DNA from: an uncultured Massilia sp.
Lineage (GTDB): Bacteria > Pseudomonadota > Gammaproteobacteria > Burkholderiales > Burkholderiaceae
Direction of reading: 5' to 3'
NCBI GenBank assembly: GCA_946481275.1
Contig: CAMLMV010000060.1
Span: forward strand, 1-32,716
DNA length: 32,716 nucleotides
Within the stretch, counting starts at the first letter, position 1; the number at the start of each line of letters is the position of its first letter. The position numbers were made by a program, and so were the translations under genes. Below are positions 26,060-32,716 of this stretch, piece by piece. The notes beneath the pieces were generated by a model that was not told the origin of the DNA, made no database searches, and saw only the letters and a list, made by a program, of their open reading frames with translations.

Positions 26060-26830
26060 TCAGAGGTGGTAATCGATGATCAGCGGCGCATGGTCCGAGA
26101 ACCGCTCGTCCTTGTAGATCGAGACCGTGTGCGCCTTCGCCGCGATGCCCGGGGTGGCGACGTGATAGTCGATGCGCCACCCGACGTTCTTCGCCCACGC
26201 CTGGCCGCGGTTGCTCCACCACGTATATTGCTCGGGGCGCTGGTCGATGCCGCGGTGCACGTCCACGAGGCCCAGTTCGTCGAAGATCCGGGTCATCCAG
26301 GCACGCTCTTCCGGCAGGAAGCCCGAATTCTTCTGGTTGCCCTTCCAGTTCTTGAGGTCGATTTCCTTGTGCGCGATGTTCCAGTCGCCGCAGATGACGA
26401 TTTCGCGGCCCTCGGCCTTGAGCTCCTGCAGGTGCGGCAGGAACACTTCCATGAAGCGGAACTTGGCTTCCTGGCGCTCCGGCGACGACGAGCCGGACGG
26501 GCAGTACACGGAAATGACGGTCAGGTTGCCCACGTCGGCGCGGGTGTAGCGGCCTTCGTTGTCGAATTCGTGGCAGCCGAAGCCCGTCCTGACGGCATCC
26601 GGCTTCGTGCGGCTGTAGACGCCCGTGCCCGAGTACCCCTTTTTCTCGGCATAGTGGAAATGGCCGTGGTAGCCGTGCGGCGCGAGGAATTCCTCGGTCA
26701 TGTCGGCCTGCTGGGCTTTCAGTTCCTGGACGCAGATGAAGTCGGCGTCCTGGCTGGCCATCCAGTTGAAGAAACCTTTCTTGTGGGCGGAGCGGATGCC
26801 GTTCAGGTTGGCGGAGATAATTCGTGGCAT
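26060..26830 (-). CDS. xthA: Exodeoxyribonuclease III
   Basis: A 256-residue enzyme of the ExoIII/APE1 family: AP endonuclease and 3'-5' exonuclease acting in base excision repair. Catalytic blocks are visible in order: SANLNGIRSA, VQELKAQ (metal-binding Glu), YCPSGSS, CGDWNIAH (Asp/Asn pair), WWSNRGQAWAKNVGWRIDYHV and SDHAPLIIDY (catalytic Asp-His). An ATG at 26842 would add MFRS, but MPRIISANLNG at 26830 is the family start. It is divergent from the MEDS histidine kinase; an FNR-type box lies between them about 50 bp upstream of this start. Confidence 0.96.
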   Translation of the reverse strand: MPRIISANLNGIRSAHKKGFFNWMASQDADFICVQELKAQQADMTEEFLAPHGYHGHFHYAEKKGYSGTGVYSRTKPDAVRTGFGCHEFDNEGRYTRADVGNLTVISVYCPSGSSSPERQEAKFRFMEVFLPHLQELKAEGREIVICGDWNIAHKEIDLKNWKGNQKNSGFLPEERAWMTRIFDELGLVDVHRGIDQRPEQYTWWSNRGQAWAKNVGWRIDYHVATPGIAAKAHTVSIYKDERFSDHAPLIIDYHL

Positions 26831-26877
26831 GGATCTAAACAAAAGTACGGTGGGCCAAGGAGACAGTGTAGCGCTTT

Positions 26878-26891
26878 TTGACTTATATCAA
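26878..26891. promoter_or_regulatory. FNR/Anr-type box upstream of the MEDS hybrid kinase
   Basis: TTGAC-TTAT-ATCAA matches the FNR consensus TTGAT-N4-ATCAA with one mismatch. A possible -10 (TTAAAT, 26917-26922) would put the box close to -42 to -44, the usual class II activator position. The kinase GTG is at 26996. The box also lies in the xthA upstream region. Confidence 0.6.
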
Positions 26892-26995
26892 CACATTCGT
26901 TCTGAATGAAGGAACGTTAAATTCAATGCTTGACATGTTAAACTGATGCATTGTGTCCGAAGTCCGGGCACTCTCACCCCGCACAAGGAGCTGAT

Positions 26996-29518
<2,523 letters not shown>

Positions 29519-29539
29519 ACGTCTGTAACTCCTGCCGTT

Positions 29540-29553
29540 TTGATTTACATCAA
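29540..29553. promoter_or_regulatory. FNR/Anr-type box upstream of the second MEDS sensor
   Basis: TTGAT-TTAC-ATCAA is an exact match to the FNR consensus TTGAT-N4-ATCAA. It lies 22 bp after the kinase stop and about 85 bp before the ATG at 29638. A possible -10 (TAGAAT, 29605-29610) would place it near -70, a class I activator position. Confidence 0.7.
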
Positions 29554-29637
29554 TACAACGGCGACCAGTCGGGCGGCCGCCGTCTTGATTGCGCTTGGTA
29601 TGGATAGAATGTCATCTTTCATCCATCAGAAACGCCC

Positions 29638-31518
29638 ATGCTGATCAAGACCGACGACCTGTTGTCCGGCAAGCACGGCAAGACGGGGCATTTCGTGCGT
29701 TTTTACGACGACAGCGACACGCTGCTCGACGAGGTCGCATCCTTCGTCGAGCGCGCATTGCGGGCGCGGGGACGGGGCATCGTCATCGCCACCGGGGCGC
29801 ATACCGATGCGTTGCGCCGGCGCCTGGACGAGCTGACGCGCGCGGAAGGGCGTTCCGCTCCACCGTCGCGCGACGTCACGTGGCTCGACGCCGAAACGAC
29901 CCTGGCCCGCCTGTTGGTCGACGGCTGGCCCGACCGCGTGCGCTTCGAGTACGAGGTCGGCCGCGTCGTGGCCGAAGCCTGCGCCGGCGGCGCGCCCGTG
30001 CACGCGTTCGGCGACATGATGCCGCTGCTGTGCGCGCGCGGCCGCTACGACGCGGCCCTGCACCTGGAGCGGCTGTGGAACGAGCTGGCGCGCAAGCTCG
30101 ATTTTTCGCTGTTCTGCGCGTATCCCTGGACCCTGTTTCCATCGTCCGACGTGGCGCACGTCTTCCGCCAGGTATGTGGCGCGCACGACCACGCCTGCGC
30201 CGACGTCGCTGCACCGCTGCCGTCCGGGCATGCCGTCGACATCAACATGGTCCGGCTCGAACAGAAAGTGCATGCGCTGCAGGCGGAAGCGGCGCGCCGG
30301 CGCCAGGCCGAGCGCGACCTGCTGCGGCGCGAGCGCGAGTTCGCCGACATCGTCGAGAACGCGGCCGAAGGCCTGCACCAGGTCGGCGCCGACGGCACGA
30401 TCCTGTGGGCCAACAAGGCCGAGCTGCAGATGCTCGGCTATCGCTGGGAGGAATACGTCGGGCACCACGTCGCCCGGTTCCACGCCGATCCGGCCGCCGC
30501 GGCCGACATCCTCGTGCGGCTGGCGGCGGGCGAGACGGTGATGGACCAGCCGGCGCGCCTGCGCTGCAAGGACGGTTCGATCCGGCACGTGGTCATCCGC
30601 GCCAACGCCTGTTTCGAGGAGGGCCGCCTGCGCTACACCCGCTGCTTCACGCGCGACACGACCGATCAAGTGCGGATGCAGGCCGAACTGGCGGCCGCCA
30701 GCCGCGCCGAGGATGCCTTCCTCGCCATGGTCGGCCGGGCGCTGCGGGGCCCGCGCACGGAACGGCGGCTCCACCGCATCACGCGGATGGTGGAACACCG
30801 GCTTCGCGGGCGGGGGCGGGGCGGATTACAATACCGGTTTTCACAGTTCGAGGGTCGTGTCGTGGACAATCTGCGCCAACAGTTCATTGCGTTTTCAGTC
30901 GAAGCCGAAGTCTTGAAGTTCGGCCAGTTCATCACCAAGGCGGGCCGCCAGTCGCCGTACTTCTTCAACGCCGGCCTGTTCCACGACGGCGCCACGCTCG
31001 GCAAGCTGGCCGATTTCTATGCCCAGACCCTGCTCGATTCCGGCCTCGAATTCGACATGCTGTTCGGCCCCGCCTACAAGGGCATCACGCTCGCCTCCGC
31101 GACGGCCGTGGCGCTGGCCGCGAAAGGCCGCAACACGTCGTTCGCCTACAACCGCAAGGAAGCGAAGGACCACGGCGAAGGCGGCACCATCGTGGGCGCC
31201 AAGCTGGCCGGCCGTGTCGTCATCATCGACGACGTGATCTCGGCCGGCACCTCGGTGCGCGAATCCGTGGCGATGATCCGCGCCGCCGGCGCCGAGCCGG
31301 CCGCCGTGCTGATTGCGCTCGACCGCATGGAGCGGGGCGGCAAGGACGGCGTGCTTTCGCCGCTGTCGGCCGTGCAGGAAGTCAGCCAGAACTACGGCAT
31401 CCCCGTGATCTCGATCGCCAGCCTGGCCGATCTGTTCGGCTACCTGGAAGCCGATCCGTCGCTGGCCCAGCACAAGGATGCCGTGGCGGCGTACCGCCAG
31501 CAATACGGCGTGGCCTGA
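29638..31518 (+). CDS. MEDS-PAS sensor, kinase lost, open frame fused to PyrE
   Basis: A continuous 626-codon frame. Residues 17-190 are a MEDS domain and about 236-345 a PAS domain; both closely resemble the upstream kinase (MLIKTDDLLSGKHGKTGHFV; AELQMLGY-WEEYVGH shared). The second PAS is missing. A short HisKA remnant follows (LAAASRAEDAFLAMVGRALRGP, 351-372, split) in which the H-box GHELRNP has become GRALRGP, so the phospho-histidine is gone. The ATPase and receiver domains are absent. After an Arg/Gly-rich linker the frame enters a complete orotate phosphoribosyltransferase at residue 409. The cell may make a real fusion, or only a broken sensor plus an independently started PyrE. The ATG at 29638 has a weak Shine-Dalgarno. 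Confidence 0.8.
   Translation: MLIKTDDLLSGKHGKTGHFVRFYDDSDTLLDEVASFVERALRARGRGIVIATGAHTDALRRRLDELTRAEGRSAPPSRDVTWLDAETTLARLLVDGWPDRVRFEYEVGRVVAEACAGGAPVHAFGDMMPLLCARGRYDAALHLERLWNELARKLDFSLFCAYPWTLFPSSDVAHVFRQVCGAHDHACADVAAPLPSGHAVDINMVRLEQKVHALQAEAARRRQAERDLLRREREFADIVENAAEGLHQVGADGTILWANKAELQMLGYRWEEYVGHHVARFHADPAAAADILVRLAAGETVMDQPARLRCKDGSIRHVVIRANACFEEGRLRYTRCFTRDTTDQVRMQAELAAASRAEDAFLAMVGRALRGPRTERRLHRITRMVEHRLRGRGRGGLQYRFSQFEGRVVDNLRQQFIAFSVEAEVLKFGQFITKAGRQSPYFFNAGLFHDGATLGKLADFYAQTLLDSGLEFDMLFGPAYKGITLASATAVALAAKGRNTSFAYNRKEAKDHGEGGTIVGAKLAGRVVIIDDVISAGTSVRESVAMIRAAGAEPAAVLIALDRMERGGKDGVLSPLSAVQEVSQNYGIPVISIASLADLFGYLEADPSLAQHKDAVAAYRQQYGVA
30827..30832 (+). promoter_or_regulatory. 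Possible -10 element of pyrE inside the sensor frame
   Basis: TACAAT lies 30 bp before the pyrE GTG and is a good -10 hexamer. No convincing -35 is seen at 17-bp spacing. GAGGG (30850-30854) 7 nt before the GTG would be the Shine-Dalgarno. Together they suggest that the native pyrE leader has been retained. Confidence 0.45.
30862..31518 (+). CDS. pyrE: Orotate phosphoribosyltransferase
   Basis: A 218-residue PyrE when started at the GTG at 30862 (VDNLRQQFIAF), a normal length (E. coli PyrE has 213). It converts orotate and PRPP to orotidine 5'-phosphate in pyrimidine synthesis. FNAGLFHDG, FGPAYKGITLA, FAYNRKEAKDHGEGG and the PRPP-binding loop VVIIDDVISAGTSV are all intact. GAGGG precedes the GTG by 7 nt, so it can start by itself. 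The same frame is open upstream for 408 codons through the MEDS-PAS sensor, so a longer fusion product is possible. It converges with the SPFH gene, 1 bp apart. Confidence 0.93.
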   Translation: MDNLRQQFIAFSVEAEVLKFGQFITKAGRQSPYFFNAGLFHDGATLGKLADFYAQTLLDSGLEFDMLFGPAYKGITLASATAVALAAKGRNTSFAYNRKEAKDHGEGGTIVGAKLAGRVVIIDDVISAGTSVRESVAMIRAAGAEPAAVLIALDRMERGGKDGVLSPLSAVQEVSQNYGIPVISIASLADLFGYLEADPSLAQHKDAVAAYRQQYGVA

Positions 31519-31519
31519 G

Positions 31520-32626
31520 TCACGCGGCCGCCATCTGCTGCCTGACGGCCATCGCGAGAAACGCGTCGAGCGCCGTGCCGCGGCCTTCGCTGCCGCCCAC
31601 CTGGATCGACGGCACGAGCGCCACGTGGCCGCGCTCGATCGCTTCGGCGAAGCGCAGCAGGACGGTCTGCTGGAATTGCAGTTCGGGACCGCCGCAGGCC
31701 GCGACGTTCATCTCCGTCGGCCTGGCCTGGGCCAGGCCGACGGCTTCCATCTGAAAGGCTTCCGCCTCGGCCAGGCGGCGCTTGGCGTCGGCCGCGCCGG
31801 CCGCGTTCTGGCGCGCTTCCTCGGCCGCCTTGATCGCCTTCTGCACGGCCGCACTGCCCTGGTTCTCGGCGATGCGCACGGCGAGTTCCGATTCCGTGAT
31901 CGACGTCTGCTGCTGCGCGCGCGCCTCCGCTTCGCGCAGGATGCGCTCCTGCTGCGCGGCCGCTTCCTTCGTGCGGTAGGTCTCCAGCTGCTCACGCGAC
32001 ACCTGGCGTTCGCGCAGCTGGCGCAGGATCGTCTCGATCTGCGTATCGCCTTCCTTCGCGCGCGGCGTGCCGATCAGGACCTCGTTCAGCGTCAGGTTAT
32101 AGCCCTCGAAGTTGCGGCGCATTTCCGCCATCGCGCGTTCCTGGATGTCCGACCGCTCCTGCAGCAGCTCGATCAGCGTCTTGCGCTGGCCGACGTTCTT
32201 AAAATACGCGGCCACCATCGGATCGAGCGTCTGCTCGACCAGCTTGCGGATGTCGCCGAAGCGCTGGATCACGAGCGGCGCCATCTTGTAGTCGATGTTG
32301 ACGACGACCGACAGCGGCAGGTCCGGCTCGAACGCATCCTTGGTGATCAGCGACACTTCGGACAGATGCTTGTCCAGCTCATGCGAGCCGATCGCGCCCG
32401 CCTGCCATTTCAGGATGAAGTTCGTCGTCGGCACCTCGATCACGCGCTTCGCATACGGATTCAGCGCGTACTTGCCGGGTAGCAGGGGCGTCGCCTGCAC
32501 GCCTTTTTCGTCGGCGCCGACGAGTTCACCGTGGCGGTAATCGTCGCCGGTCAGGTCGGTGCCGGCCTTGCCCGTGTACGACACGACCACGCCGACGAAA
32601 CCCACCGGCACCTCGGTCTTGGGCAC
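31520..32626 (-). CDS. SPFH/band 7 (flotillin-like) protein, N-terminus missing
   Basis: A 368-residue frame with an SPFH/prohibitin-like domain (about 1-195; VPVGFVGVVVSYTGKAG, LPLSVVVNIDYKMAPLVIQRFGD, LVEQTLDPMVAAYFKN) and a long Ala/Glu/Gln-rich coiled coil (about 205-310), as in flotillins, which scaffold membrane microdomains. There is no N-terminal membrane helix, unlike normal members. The first possible codon is a GTG at 32626 without a Shine-Dalgarno, and a TAG lies three codons upstream (32633-32635). The gene appears to have lost its 5' end, possibly by insertion of the sequence that runs to the window edge. It may be non-functional. Confidence 0.78.
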   Translation of the reverse strand: MPKTEVPVGFVGVVVSYTGKAGTDLTGDDYRHGELVGADEKGVQATPLLPGKYALNPYAKRVIEVPTTNFILKWQAGAIGSHELDKHLSEVSLITKDAFEPDLPLSVVVNIDYKMAPLVIQRFGDIRKLVEQTLDPMVAAYFKNVGQRKTLIELLQERSDIQERAMAEMRRNFEGYNLTLNEVLIGTPRAKEGDTQIETILRQLRERQVSREQLETYRTKEAAAQQERILREAEARAQQQTSITESELAVRIAENQGSAAVQKAIKAAEEARQNAAGAADAKRRLAEAEAFQMEAVGLAQARPTEMNVAACGGPELQFQQTVLLRFAEAIERGHVALVPSIQVGGSEGRGTALDAFLAMAVRQQMAAA

Positions 32627-32640
32627 GATCTGCTATCGAA

Positions 32641-32665
32641 AACGTGCACACAAGTGTGCAGCGTT
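32641..32665. repeat. Inverted repeat beside the SPFH break
   Basis: AACGTGCACAC (32641-32651) and GTGTGCA-G-CGTT (32654-32665) pair with a 2-nt loop and one bulged G. It lies 15 bp upstream of the first SPFH codon. It could be a terminator stem or part of a mobile-element end; the window ends too soon to tell. Confidence 0.45.
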
Positions 32666-32716
32666 CTCTTCCTGCCCCGAGCCGTCTTGCTGACCGTGCT
32701 CGTGCCTGACAGGCGT

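Noticed and set aside
26930..26935. TTGACA at 26930 as a -35 of the MEDS kinase promoter
   Set aside because: No acceptable -10 is found 16-18 bp downstream.
26951..26995. TTG start at 26951 for the MEDS kinase
   Set aside because: The GTG at 26996 has an ideal AAGGAG and aligns with the paralogue start; the extra residues have no counterpart.

Overview
This window looks like chromosome from a GC-rich betaproteobacterium, most likely Oxalobacteraceae (Massilia/Telluria-like). That assignment is inferred from protein character and gene order: a TorF-type porin-glnK-amtB run, then the betaproteobacterial type of glutamate-cysteine ligase, gshB next to an incomplete PTS (EIIA-HPr-EI), and the metX-metW pair. 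I saw no rRNA, tRNA, CRISPR array or complete transposon.

Layout. 1-3480: a bidirectional terminator, a DUF1840 protein, and a minus-strand lipoprotein/ABC ATPase/ABC permease operon. 3508-5490: an SDR oxidoreductase divergent from a GlxA-type AraC regulator. 5541-7629: an MFS efflux gene cut off after about five helices, abutting comM across a 14-bp tandem repeat. 7749-8318: a small membrane protein and ubiK. 8347-11288: a nitrogen-control operon (porin, glnK, amtB) with a near-consensus sigma-54 promoter, two NtrC-like sites and a terminator. 11381-17037: gshA, a convergent methyltransferase, gshB, PTS EIIA, HPr and EI. 17057-20781: metX, metW, an M48 protease and an RluA-family pseudouridine synthase. 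20786-25912: a 1708-residue Ig-like repeat protein on the minus strand, behind a dense set of inverted repeats. 26060-26830: exodeoxyribonuclease III.

The most unusual part is 26878-31518. Two tandem paralogous sensors begin with a MEDS (DcmR-type sensory) domain and a PAS domain, and each is preceded by an FNR/Anr-type box. The first is a complete hybrid histidine kinase. The second has lost its kinase module: its H-box is degraded and the reading frame continues without a stop into orotate phosphoribosyltransferase (pyrE). This gives a 626-codon MEDS-PAS-PyrE open frame, although pyrE seems to keep its own GTG start, Shine-Dalgarno sequence and -10 element. The window ends in a flotillin-like SPFH gene that has lost its N-terminus, with an in-frame stop and an inverted repeat at the break.

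Together the genes cover ammonium uptake, glutathione synthesis, PTS-based regulation and methionine synthesis (core functions), with accessory surface-protein and signalling genes. Several loci (MFS, the sensor-pyrE junction, SPFH) show recent rearrangement.
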